A stretch of DNA of 64,000 nucleotides from Limnephilus marmoratus (lineage: Eukaryota; Arthropoda; Insecta; Trichoptera; Limnephilidae): NCBI GenBank assembly GCA_917880885.1, contig OU862923.1:25931770-25995769 (forward strand). Direction: 5' to 3'. Every line of letters starts with the position of its first letter. The first letter of the stretch is position 1. Made by a program: the position numbers and the translations under genes. Below, piece after piece: positions 46,500 through 57,709 of this stretch. The notes beneath the pieces were generated by a model. It searched no databases, had not been told where the DNA came from, and saw only the letters and a list, made by a program, of their open reading frames with translations.

Positions 46500-47306
46500 A
46501 CCCTTATTGTGTGATTTATCATATATTTTATTGTTTTTTATGTCTTCAATAATAATATACGCTGTGTATTACTAGTGATTTATATTTAATGGGTTTGTTT
46601 ATATTATATTTAGCTTTTTTATAGAAATTCTGTGATTTGGCACGCAGTCTCTCTTAAACATCTTCTTTAAATAAAAAAAAGCAGTTAAAAAAAGATGGTC
46701 ACGTTGGATGATAAATAGGAAGGGCTGAAAAATAAATCAGGCAATCAAAACCTATATATACCTATTTACCTTTTCTTTTTAAAATTTATATTATTTTAAT
46801 AACTATGCTAAACAAATAACAGTTACTAGGTTTTAAACTTTTTTTATTTTATTTTATATTATTTCTGTTCTTTTTATTTTCTCTTTTTATTTGATCAATT
46901 TTCTTTCTTTTTTGTACAAATCATGTTTCATTTGTTTATACCCATAATAATTTTTCTGTCCTAAAACGGGAATACTCCTAGTTGGGCAGTCAAAAAAAAA
47001 AAGAATTATGTATATACATGTATAATCTTGTACTAAATAAATAAAAATAAAATAAAATAAATAAAATAAAATAAAAACATTTCTTTCAATCTGAAAACGG
47101 CGATAGCATTTCCGTGGCGCGAATTTCACTGTCTTGTCTCCAATGCACATTGGTTTTGAAATCTCCGAAAACCACCACTGAAACAGAAAGTTATTGGGAT
47201 GATAACAATCTGGAACCTCTCACAAATTACAAAATATAAAAAGAAATTCTACAAAATAAGAAAAAAAAACAAATTTTTGTTTTTGAAAAGGATTGATGGA
47301 TGTAAT
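46500..47306. other. AT-rich spacer with possible LINE tail
   Basis: Minus-strand A-rich runs at about 46995-47090 and short frames suggest a degraded LINE 3' end, but no RT motif is present. Confidence 0.3.
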
Positions 47307-47601
47307 ATGTTCATTAAGGTGGTCCAGGCCTGTAGAGTAAATTTTGTTTCTTCAAATATAGATGTAGCCACCCATTTTATTTGTTACACCTATCATTCTT
47401 ATTATGTGTAAAAAATTTCAGCCCCCTATCTTATATACAAGGGGGTGCTCATCGAATTAGAAGTTTCTGACAAAAGTTCTGGATTTTAAGTAACACACGT
47501 AATTTAAGGTTTATTCATATTACAAGTATTTTAGTCAAATAAGTATAAAACGTATTTTAATTTGAACAAAATTTGGTAACAAAGCAATAATTAACATAAT
47601 A

Positions 47602-49179
47602 TTAGTCGCAATCTTTCAAATCCATGTTTGTTAACTCCATTTTGAATGTTTCAGTAGAAACAACTTTTCTGTTTTGTTCAACGATGTGAAGTAAAAATTG
47701 CTTTTCTTCCTCATTCTTAGTGAGTATCGTGTTGTAATCTTCAAATAGTTTAACACCTCTCTCCGCTGTATCATTAACAACACGCAAATTTTTGACTCAG
47801 CTTTTACCTTGAAGGAAATCAACACTGTTATTCCAAGTCTTGGGAGGTAATTACAAGAAAGAGTCCGTGATATCAAGAACTAACAGCGTTTTCAACGTTC
47901 TTTGTGTTGCAAAAGCTTCTAATGTAACCTCTGAGGCAAGCTTAGCAGAATCACCTCGTACTGAAGGATTACCGCCATCAGAATTTATTTTTTGAACAAT
48001 AGCCTGTTTCTCAGCATCAGACAGCTTCTCAGAAAACAAGGTAAATGAGACTAGTTCATCTGACAAATACCATAAATGACGCTCTAAGACGCCCCTAACT
48101 GCTATACTGATTTCGGAATCAATGGCTTCGTACAATTTTAAGCTATTCCAAAGTATTAAGTCATTTACTGGCCCATCTGCTGCCAAAGACGCTTCGATTC
48201 AAACTTTGGTGTAGATGATAACTAACAAATCGAACAATTTGTTTTTCTTCTCTCTTGATTAGTTTAAATCTTATTACGATCAAGCGCACTGGTAACGTAT
48301 TGTGAAAATATGTCAATTGTAGACAGCTCAACGCACTACAAACTCATCTTTGGACTTATCCTCTAATATGCTAGCATTACTAGAAGTGCTACTGAAGCTG
48401 CACTCAAGTTCTAACTCTTGTCTCGACACGCATTACTTTCAGCAGCCATTCCTTTCAATTCTTCAGATCTTTGTTTCCGTTTTAGAGAACTTTCTTTGAC
48501 CTTTTCTAGTTTCTTGTCGATTGAGGTTATAATCATCTTACGTTCTCATCTTTGATCGATGAGAAACGCTCTGTCTTCCGCAATTTTTATCAAATTCAAA
48601 GCGCTTGCATGGGCAATATCAAAAAGTTTGTCTAGTTCTTTTTTAAACAAATACACTCTTTTTTTGTGCTTCAGAATTTCTTCCCCTATTTTTATTCAAT
48701 AGCAGCCAGTTCAAAAAAAACTTTATCAGCTTTTCAATGCAGTGATTTTGTTGTCCGGTCGGAATACTAGATTTACTCCATACTTTTATAAGTTCTTGAA
48801 TAAGTACATGCGCGGAATCTTTCACATTTTTGGAATCATTTAATATGTAGTGATAACGGAGTAAAACTTGCCGAAGAGTCAAGGGCGGATCCAGCTTTGG
48901 CGCCAGGGGGGGGTCAAATAGCGCCAGGGGGGGGGGGGGTCACACAGTCGTGGTCAAGTCACAAGCAGTTATAATTTAATTTTAATTATAATAGATACAA
49001 GTAAAAAGTAGGTCCACCTAGGTCCTGGACCCTGCCCAGGGGGGGGTCATGACCCCATGACCCCCCCCCCTGGATCCGCCCTTGCGAAGAGTAGGATGTT
49101 GGTTAAGCCTCATCAATGGCTCAATATCTCGCACCCCAAGTAGAAAATTTTCGTATTTTTTTCGAGTAGATGAACACAT
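47602..49179 (-). pseudogene. Transposon-encoded protein, core deleted
   Basis: From a Met codon at 49179 the frame reads MCSSTRKKYENFLLGV and LMRLNQHPTLR, breaks at a MITE, and resumes QVLLRYHYILNDSKN. Further on, with frameshifts and stops, come LDKLFDIAHASALNLIKI, EDRAFLIDQR, then APVND-type sequence, LERHLWYLSDELVSF, VVNDTAERGVKLFEDYN and EEKQFLLHIVEQNRK, ending at 47602. From memory, these blocks recur in a family of long uncharacterised arthropod proteins. In those, a central region with an RNase-H-like look separates the two halves; here it is missing between about 48250 and 48190. So this copy looks internally deleted as well as mutated. The product is not named. Confidence 0.7.
48880..49084. 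mobile_element. 205-bp hAT-type MITE
   Basis: CAAGGGCGGATCCAG at the left end is perfectly inverted at the right end, and CGAAGAGT is duplicated at 48872-48879 and 49085-49092. A 15-bp TIR and an 8-bp target duplication fit hAT-type non-autonomous elements. Runs of 7-13 G or C lie next to both ends. Confidence 0.9.
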
Positions 49180-49644
49180 TTTACTACACTGATTCATTTC
49201 ACAGTCTACTAAATAAGTATCAAATACTGTTCAAATTTGTCCATAAAACTCTTCAGTAGTTTATTTTAATATTTATTTAATAGTTTAACACACAAAATTG
49301 GCCTGTAGCAAAAAGTAAAAATTAAGCATTTTACACAAAAAAGTCAAAAACAACACTCGATTGAGCACCCCTTTCTACTTGAGCTATCTCGCTGAAATTT
49401 TACTATGTTATTTCTATGAATACGTGTAACAAATTCACGGGGTGGCCAAATGAAAAATAATAAAAAAAAAATTTTGGACCACCTTAATGTTCATAGAATT
49501 TTCAGCGAATTTTGACGTAACCGAAAAGAAATAATTAACATAAATGACAAAGAAGTGTACTGATTGGTAATACGCATTTTTCGATTTCTTATTTCGTTCC
49601 TCTATCAGTGTTTATTGATGTTTATATACTCTTAAACTAGACGA

Positions 49645-50009
49645 GTTGCACCCGCGATAATTTGATGTTGCACCCGCGATTGTTTGAAACGCTAATAATT
49701 CATTGCTTGTTTTTAGTTGATTAGTTTAACGCCTTACGAAATATCAAGGCATAACATAATAAATGTATCACAATTAACAGACTTTTGTGTTTTTGTCTTA
49801 TGATCTGGAAAGGGTGGGCCAAATTAGTTGCACCCGCGATCGCACTTTGAACCTCCTCCCTGACTATTTAAATATTTCAATAAAATTCTTATAAACTAAT
49901 AAAAAGTAAACATGTTAAAATGTAGCTCTTCCAATAATAATTTCATTAAAAATATTTTTTGTTTTATTATTAAGAAGCTTTATATGCGTCTAAATGTTGC
50001 ACCCGCGAT
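49645..50009 (+). promoter_or_regulatory. 14-mer motif cluster 2 (GTTGCACCCGCGAT)
   Basis: Exact copies at 49645-49658, 49667-49680, 49827-49840 and 49996-50009, all on the plus strand. The first pair is spaced 22 bp start to start. Confidence 0.6.
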
Positions 50010-50020
50010 AATGGAATCAC

Positions 50021-50221
50021 CCTCTTACAAATCAACAACAAAATATTAAGTATTTTTTTAAAGGAAAAATAAGTTTAATTTTATGTCTAAATCATATTTT
50101 TTATATAGTTTAAATGCTAATCAGTCATTATACATAAAAATAACACAGAAGTACTTTTTTTTAATTTCGCTAAATCACCTTTTTACGAACAAGACTAAAA
50201 GTTACTCAAAAGGTAATCATA
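50021..50221 (+). repeat. ~200-bp direct repeat, right copy
   Basis: Partner of 45636-45822; it begins 11 bp after the last 14-mer copy. Confidence 0.75.
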
Positions 50222-50394
50222 CGTCTCTCGGACGTATGGGGTATATATTTCTCCGTAATTATTGTATTTACCGTGGAGACAGAGCTGCCCCGCGCAAGCT
50301 TTGCTCGGCAACTGAGCTAACTGAGATAAACAGCGCGCTACTTTGAGAAATAAAAAAAATGCAGCAATTCTTGTATATTGCTTACGTCTCTCAG

Positions 50395-50725
50395 AGGTAG
50401 ATTATCTTTCTAGGGTTAAGGAAAGGAAGGATAGGAGTTCTGGAAAGGAGAAGGGTAAGAGGGGTGGTACGAATCTGGAGGTCAGTGTGTCCAGGAGTCA
50501 GGAGTGACGGACATATGAATCATCCCTCCCCCTACAGAATCCGGCTGGAGAGGTTAAAGGTTCTTCGTCAACTAGCCTCTCCCGATCCGGCCCGCCATGC
50601 ATTTTGTGGGCAGACGCTTTCACCGCCAAGACCTGGATAAACCTCACCCCCATGTACTCAGGCACCCCTGAGTACATGGGTGCTGAGTTACCAAATTTGC
50701 GGAGACCTATGGCCGATTTAAAAAT
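50395..50725 (-). repeat. A-tailed retroposon, copy H
   Basis: GGAAAGGAAGGATAGGAGTT, GGAATCTGGAGGTCAGTGTG, CTCTCCCGATCCGGCCCGCC and AAACCTCACCCCCATGTAC match the long form. The 3' hairpin end is missing. Confidence 0.6.
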
Positions 50726-50759
50726 ATCCTAAAAAATAAATTTCATTTTCCCTCCTACG

Positions 50760-50895
50760 TGCGACTCTTCAAGTACAAGATTCACTCTTTTCTTTCCTGA
50801 AAAATACCCTATTCATCCCCAAAGACGATATAGGCTTTAAAGGAAAATGTTTTCCCCAGAACCTCCTGTGCGTAAAAAAAAAGAAATTAGAAAAA
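50760..50895 (+). repeat. A-tailed retroposon, copy I (3' end)
   Basis: CATCCCCAAAGACGATATAG, a degenerate hairpin and CCTCCTGTGCGTAAAAAAAA mark another 3' end, facing copy H. Confidence 0.55.
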
Positions 50896-51464
50896 TATTT
50901 TTTTTATTTCGTCCGGGTAGTACGTAATAACTCATAACATTGCCTATCACGAAGCACTATTTTTAGGGTGAATGGCCTAATTAAAAAAAATTTAAAAAAA
51001 CATTGCCTACACTGACATCTATAAAAATACGCGCTCAACTGGTCCAGTCGGTCCAGTCTGAACATTTTATAATCCGATGAGCTGTCAAAAATTATTTTGT
51101 GTTATCATAGATGTCGCTTATTCTTGTTGTTATTTAGAATTATTTTAAAAAATATGTTTTACTTTATTTTACAAATTTCTAATTATTTTGCAGTATTTTT
51201 GTGGAATTTTTGAAATTGTGAACTTCGATATCGTCTTTTTATATCGAGTAAGAACTTTTGTTGGAATGTTTCGCGGTTTGGAATGTGAGTCATTAATTTA
51301 GTGCGCTCGCCACACTCAGTTCTTCAGCCATCGCCCAGCTAACGGTGTCATGGCGGTTTGACTTATAGAAGCTTTTTTGCAATAACTCACTAGTTAATGT
51401 GCTTGTTAGCTGTATAATATATAAATAATTTTAATAATAATTTCGTTTAACTAAATATAGTAAT
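50896..51464 (+). other. Upstream region of Rap1
   Basis: No TE boundary was recognised in the last ~350 bp. A donor-like GAAT|GTGAGT at 51282 and an acceptor-like TAACTAAATATAG about 5 bp before the start codon would allow a 5' UTR intron; this is inference. No TATA box is clear. Confidence 0.4.
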
Positions 51465-52019
51465 ATGCGTGAGTACAAGATAGTCGTTTTGGGCAGTGGG
51501 GGTGTGGGAAAGTCGGCTCTGACAGTGCAATTTGTACAAGGCATCTTCGTCGAAAAATATGATCCTACTATCGAAGATAGTTACAGAAAACAAGTAGAAG
51601 TGGACGGACAACAAGGTATGCTAGAGATATTGGATACGGCGGGCACGGAGCAATTCACGGCCATGAGGGACCTATACATGAAGAACGGGCAAGGGTTCGT
51701 GCTGGTGTACTCTATCACGGCACAGTCCACATTCAACGATCTGCAAGACCTCCGCGAGCAGATCCTGCGAGTCAAGGACACGGACGACGTGCCCATGGTG
51801 CTGGTGGGCAACAAGTGCGACCTGGAAGGCGAGAGGGTGGTGGGCAAGGAGCAAGGAGCCAGTCTGGCGAGGACCTTCAACTGCGCCTTCATGGAGACTT
51901 CAGCCAAAGCCAAAATTAACGTTAACGACACTTTTTATGATCTAGTACGACAAATCAACAAAAAATCTCCCGAGAAGAAACTAAGCAAGAAAAAGAAATC
52001 CATCTGCGTTCTCCTCTAA
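51465..52019 (+). CDS. Rap1: Rap1-type Ras-family small GTPase
   Basis: A complete 184-residue GTPase, the usual Rap1 length. It cycles between GTP and GDP to control integrin- and cadherin-based adhesion and polarity at membranes. Visible landmarks are the P-loop GSGGVGKS (10-17), switch [10 protein letters not shown] (32-40) identical to the Ras/Rap effector loop, DTAG (57-60) with the Rap-specific Thr61 (TEQF), NKCD (116-119), ETSAK (about 143-147), a lysine-rich tail and the C-terminal CAAX box CVLL, which predicts geranylgeranylation. The first ATG has A at -3. The coding region has no intron. Residue 51 is Gly (GGT) where related Rap and Ras proteins usually have Cys. The middle of the gene is much richer in G and C at third positions than its flanks, as expected for a conserved expressed gene. 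Confidence 0.97.
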   Translation: MREYKIVVLGSGGVGKSALTVQFVQGIFVEKYDPTIEDSYRKQVEVDGQQGMLEILDTAGTEQFTAMRDLYMKNGQGFVLVYSITAQSTFNDLQDLREQILRVKDTDDVPMVLVGNKCDLEGERVVGKEQGASLARTFNCAFMETSAKAKINVNDTFYDLVRQINKKSPEKKLSKKKKSICVLL

Positions 52020-52860
52020 TACTATAAAAGTATGCAGTGACCGTTACACTAACACAAAGATACCTAGGTATATATTTAAGTAATAAGTTGAAAAGACTCT
52101 CTTTAAGACTTGTTCCCTTCAAGCCCAGAACTTCTACGAGAAAATGTTTAATTTTTATATTTTGGAATATTTTATCTATACTCTTTCCATATCATTCTGG
52201 GACAAATGTTCGCAGCTTATGTTTAGTCTCAGTGAGTGCTTCTTCATTTCCCGCGGAGCCAACTGTTCAGCAGATCTTCCCATCCTCAGATCTACCTATC
52301 TGTCCTCCCCATGGAGGACTCGACACCACCGGGCGCCCTCTCGAGCAATTGCAATCAATCGGTGGATGCTAATGAAATATTATGAATTTTACGGATAATT
52401 TGTCAAATATATTAAAATTGTTAAATAATTCAATTATATTTAATAATAATGTGATAACTGAGACTCCATAGCTTAGCCCTGTAATTCAAGGTTGTTGGAC
52501 AATCGTCAATTGTGGTAGAGTTGCTTGCTGCTGGTGGGGCGTGAAGGGAAGAGTGCCCTGTGAAGTAGTCAGTAGCGTGGTAGGCAGTAGAGTAGCCCTG
52601 TAGCCTGTAGCTGAGCTGTACTGTACTGTACTGTTAGGTACCGTAAGCTGTTACCCTTCCCATGATTGTACCTTGATTGTGCTAAGTGACACCCCACACC
52701 TTCCAGCGTAGGATGGAGTTTCAGTTGATCGACTGTCGCCAGACGGTCATCTTTCTGCAAGGTTATCGGATGTATTGAAAGATTTTTTTCCATATGAATG
52801 GGTCATTTAATGTAATTTTAAATGTTTTTCGCTTTTACTATAGTATGTTAATAAATTTTT
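52020..52860 (+). other. Presumed Rap1 3' UTR and downstream DNA
   Basis: An AATAAA at 52850-52855 is a plausible polyadenylation signal, giving a 3' UTR of about 0.85 kb. Open frames here have no domain. Confidence 0.35.
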
Positions 52861-55800
52861 AGAAATTCAATAATGTTAAAGATGTTTGCCCTTTATAATT
52901 TTTGTTACATGTACCATGTACGATAGGGATAACATTGATCTGATTTATCTTATAATATTATTGTATGTGCAAAGTTTACCTGTATATTTTATCTTATCAT
53001 GCAACAACTACTTATTTGTGAATATACTTCATTTCATCAAACTGCTATTCTTATCAATCTGCCAGTCTGTCAAACAAACCAGCGAATCCTCCGTCTCGTC
53101 TCATTCTTCATTGGTGTGGAATGTGAAATATTCATTTAACTTGGTTGGCTGGTGATAGCAGTAATTAGTGACACAGAAACTCAAGTTCAATTGGTCACCT
53201 CTCCCCTACCACCTAACTACATTGTACTGCATGCCACATGACTCACATGTCAGTGGTCACTGCAACATACGCACACACGCTCACATTCTTGTGGGCCCAC
53301 ACACCTCGGGTTGTGCTCAACAGGGGTCAACTCAGTAAAACTCTTGTTTTCATTCTTTAATGTTGTGATTATATTCATTCTCAATAAATACCTACTGACA
53401 ATATCTAAACAGTGACACATGTTACTACCGACATTTAGAAATAGAAACGTTTTAGTAAAAAAGAATAATATGCATTTAAATAATTATTTACGTGTAATTT
53501 GCCTTTGGCTGGTCTTTCAGCATCATTTCAATATTTAATTTAAGGATCGAAAAACATTATCATTCCCCTCCGACTGCATTTGTCAACATTCTAGACACAC
53601 GAGAATAGACACAGTCACAGAGAGCTGATAGACAAATAAGGGTTTTTCTTTTATATAACGGTTAGGTAATTTTAATACAATTTATGTGGAGACTGTGTGG
53701 GTAGTTGAATCAATCCAATACCAGCATGATCAACAATTACTTTAATGATCATCGTGATTGACTAACAAACTGTCCCGTGATCATCACTAGGGTGAAGCTA
53801 GGGTTGCCACCGACGACAGAAACAAACAAACTAGATTCTTTTTAGATTTTAATTAGTTATATTATTATTGGTAGTCCCATTTTGTAATGAATTATAATGT
53901 TTTTTTTATCTATGAAAAGAGTAATTTAATGGACTGGTTATTTCACAGTTATGCTTAAAATATTTTGTAAAGTGGAATATAAATAATTTATGTAAATACA
54001 TTTCTTCATTATTTTTCTACCTGAACACCTTTTATTTGGTCAACCCTTCATCCCTTTAAACAGTAATATAAACAGGGCCCAATTGGGAACCTTGTGGTAT
54101 TCCAGTTCTTGCTTGCTGTATTTTATTCAAATGCGTAACAATGCATGCATCTTGTTCCATTACTAATCGTATCGACTATATTATGTTACATTATAATCTT
54201 GCAAAGGTGGCAACCTTAGGTAAGATTGTAACTTGCAATGTTTTATTTGTATCCGTTGCTGGCTAGTACTATTCCCTAGGTGAAACATGATCTTTCTAAG
54301 AAGATCGAGCCCAACAATAGGATTTCTAATAAATTATATTTTTAATCTAATGTCAAATATTAATGAGGCTGAAAGAAGAGCAAAAACTATTTAGATTTTT
54401 ACAAAAAAAAAAAATTAAAAACCAATGCAAAATGTATGTTTATTTTCCTTCTAAATTGCAATCAATTTGTTATTAGCTGTAGATGTTTTGACTGAGCATT
54501 GAATTGAAATAGTTCTGTTATTGAATTGACAACCTTGTTCGACAGTTTAACATACGACAATGAACCGTCAGAGCGTAAAACTCAATTGAAATATTGTTTC
54601 ACATGTACTATGGATAGGTAGTTTCAGGAAATAAATTGGTGTCTAATGAATAGTTTAATGTTGGCAATGCTAATGGGTTTACTTAACATGGTGCAACCAA
54701 AATGTATAATCAATTTATTGTTAACAGAAATATGTTTGCCAATTTGACTCCCAATTTACTATTCATCCTAACACTGCCAAGTTACTTAGGTTATAAAATA
54801 TTTAAATAAACTCCTTTATAATAATTAAATTTGTTGGATTTCACCTTGTTCATTACACTGTTTGAACTGTTAAGATGTTACTGATGGATGACCCGTAACT
54901 TCATCTTGATAATGAATGACAAAATGAAATCCTTCCTTAGTTGCATAATCTATAATTGCTTTCTATAACAAAGCAATGTTAACTACTTAATCAGCATACA
55001 ATGGTTGGTTGGTTTGTTTGTTTATCTTTATTATCTACATAGTCGCTCCATGAAGAAAGTGTAAGTAGTAAGTACATAAGGTACCGAGAGGGACGGACAA
55101 ACAGGAAACTACAGTGGGTAACCACAATCAAATGAATTAATTTTATAATAATTGCGCTAATGAGTTGGTACTTTATTCGTGACGTAAAGTTGGGAATGGA
55201 TTTCAAATAGGATTTAATAATATATGATGTTATTTAACCCGGTGGGTGCCTTCCAGTAAACTCTGCGCAGATATGGTTTTACATTATGAATTTGAAATGA
55301 GAATGGAACAAAAAGTGTATAAAATTTAGATATCAGGCATTATAGAATATAATTATTACAAATGTATTTGGACAATAAATTTCATAAAATAGTGGCAGTG
55401 GTTGCTTTGTATAATTTTTTATGTCTAATATTCGCTGAAATCACAACTAATAAAGTTTGATAACAACTTTCTACAGCTATTTCAGTTTCCATAGTCTGGG
55501 GCTGTTTGCCTTGTTTATATTTTGGATTTTAAAGTTATCTTAGGTAAACCTAGTTCGACCGACTTACATGTGGCAATTATAATAAATATGTTTCCAAACC
55601 TCTCCTACCGAACCTTGTTTAAGGTGGAATAGTGAATACTTTATGAAATGTATATAAAACATAAAATTTTCTCTCTTTACTGTACCATGTTTGTTATTCA
55701 AACCAAAGGGAAATTCATTTAAATGTACATATAAATGTTTTTTTTTTGCCATTCATATTACATACAATATTTTCTTTTAGAATATAAACGACTTATTAAA

Positions 55801-56320
55801 ATAAGTACTTCATTTATTATTTTTAATGATTTAAAATAAAAATTTTACCTGTATAAATAACAAAGATATTTTATTCCTCTTTCTGTATGTTGTTCACGCA
55901 TTTCGTTTACAATATAATTTGCGTACTTTTCAAAATTGCATTGAAAATTTTCAATATTAAATTTAGTTATATTTGTCTACAATATTAATGCTAAGACGTC
56001 GACCTTCGGGCAGTGATAAGACAATCCTAATAACTTAATAAACTTCCAATCTTCAAACACTTCTTTCACACCGATACTAAACATCCTATATCTACTACAA
56101 ACTTTTGAGTTTTGACTACATTTTTATTCTCTTCCTTTGACTAATGAGATCTCTGAAATCCACATTGACTAGATTACCTTTGAACTTATTTTGAGTTCAA
56201 CCTTTTCTAAGAATTTTACTATTGAATCATTTTGATGACTCATATCAGTTTTTTATCCACGTAGTTTAGTAGATTCATTTTGATTCCTTTGGGCTCCAAG
56301 CTGTGGATGAGTGGGTTGAC
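52861..56320. other. TE-poor intergenic region
   Basis: About 3.5 kb with no RT, transposase or clear TIR. This contrasts with the rest of the window and fits conserved gene-flanking DNA between two convergent genes. It includes the probable 3' UTR of the minus-strand gene. Confidence 0.4.
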
Positions 56321-56425
56321 TCATTTGGACTCGTAATCGTCACTGAAGTGTGGCAGGCTGTGGGTCAGGGTGTTGTCCAGTTTCCTAGCTTCATGCTCCA
56401 GTAACATGGAGTCGAGGGCTGGCTC
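56321..56425 (-). CDS. Terminal exon of unidentified minus-strand gene
   Basis: A splice acceptor CTCTTTTGCAG (56436-56426 on the minus strand) is followed by 34 codons and TGA: EPALDSMLLEHEARKLDNTL and THSLPHFSDDYESK. The exon starts in phase 0, which matches the phase-0 end of the exon at 61807-61941. The charged, heptad-like EHEARKLDNTL suggests the end of a coiled coil, with an acidic C-terminus. I do not recognise the gene. Confidence 0.75.
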   Translation of the reverse strand, partial: EPALDSMLLEHEARKLDNTLTHSLPHFSDDYESK

Positions 56426-56472
56426 CTGCAAAAGAGAAATGAATGCGTCAAATTAACCCAACAATCAAAGTA

Positions 56473-57339
56473 CAGTAGAATTCGGATATAACGGCCTACC
56501 GTTTTTAGCGACGACAATGTAAACTCAAGTTTGGTTTCATAGCTTTTAGAAGGAAAACGTATCCGTTTAGTACAACTCCATTTTAAGCAACCAACTGCTT
56601 AAAGCTACCTATTTTAATGAAAATTCATCCAGTTAGAACGACGCGCAGTGTTTTATTTACAAAACCTACGTACCAATACCTCGCCACCCCGCGCCTCGCT
56701 TGTGACTAGGAAGCTCGACACAATGAGTTCCGCGAAAGTATTTTTCAATTGAAGAAAAAAGTGCTATATTACACCGTTCTAAAGCCGGTGAATCAAATGT
56801 AAAGCCAAGGGGTTCGGCGTGTCATTCTACAATATCCATCATAAAGAAAAATAAGATAGAATCCCCGTTTAATGCCAATGTTTTAAAATGTAAACGTGTC
56901 AGGTCATCAACTCAAGAACAAATAGATCAGGCATTGTTAAAGTGTAAAACTATGATGTCGCATATTCACAATGCTGTGCGAAGGTCTAACTATCGAACAA
57001 AAATTGGCCAAAACATACTCAAATTACAGACTTTCTACGTTAGTAACTACATATTTACTTGCACAGAATATAGGTACATTGTATCTTTTTGGATTACAGT
57101 GCATTATGTATGTTTGTTATGTGGAATGTTTAAGTACCATTAAAGTTATAATTTGTATTAAATGTTTTATATACCTAAAAAGAATATTATCTATCTATAC
57201 TATTACATATTTCATAACAATAATTACAATGTACCATAATAAAAACAAGCTTAAATTTTCCGGTCGTTTTGTGTGTCGTCCGGTTAGTACGACTAAGTAT
57301 CGCCGGTCCCTTGAGGGTCGTTATACCCGGATTCTACTG
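56473..57339 (+). mobile_element. Tigger/pogo-type element remnant
   Basis: CAGTAGAATTCGG at the left and CCGGATTCTACTG at the right are inverted, with TA at both borders. Inside, a frame from about 56750 reads STISIIKKNKIESPFNANVL, KCKRVRSSTQEQIDQALLK, which looks like the psq-type helix-turn-helix and the start of the CENP-B-type DNA-binding region of pogo-like transposases. The DDE domain is absent. It lies in the intron between the two minus-strand exons. Confidence 0.8.
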
Positions 57340-57709
57340 TATCTATGTGATAAATATATTATTCTGGCCATTGAGAAATAATACCCTTCGTGAAGCAAGG
57401 AAAATTCCTTGAATGCTATAACCGCACAAGTCAGTCTCTGATTTTGGGAGAATACTTTTTGGCTGCAGGAAGTGGGGAAGGGAAAGAAATGTGAAAGAGA
57501 AAGGCCCTTCTTACACAGAGATACTTACAAGCTGCTTGACTGCAATGCAATCACAAATCGTCTACTGGTTTGCTGCTCTTTAAAGCTGCTTTTCGTACGC
57601 GGCGCTACCTGAATTACACTGAACTTAATTTTTTCATGTGCAACCGTGGGGTTAATATGATGTCAAGTGACTAGACTAGCAATAAAGACAATGTTGTTCT
57701 TTATCTTTG

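Larger units (their letters stand above)
47315..49486. mobile_element. 2.17-kb DNA transposon with ~140-bp TIRs
   Basis: The ends start TAAGGTGGTCCA and are inverted copies over about 143 bp (left, to 47457) and 131 bp (right, from 49356). Shared blocks in order are TAAGGTGGTCCA, GCCACCC, TTTGTTACAC, AAATTTCAGC and GGGGTGCTCA. ATGTTCAT flanks it at 47307-47314 and 49487-49494, an exact 8-bp target duplication. An alternative reading is a TTAA duplication with GGTGGTCC ends. One decayed gene lies inside on the minus strand, itself interrupted by a hAT-type MITE. An 8-bp duplication is typical of hAT but also occurs in other superfamilies. Confidence 0.85.

Noticed and set aside
51581..51931. 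Minus-strand frames within Rap1
   Set aside because: They are antisense shadows of a strongly coding gene.
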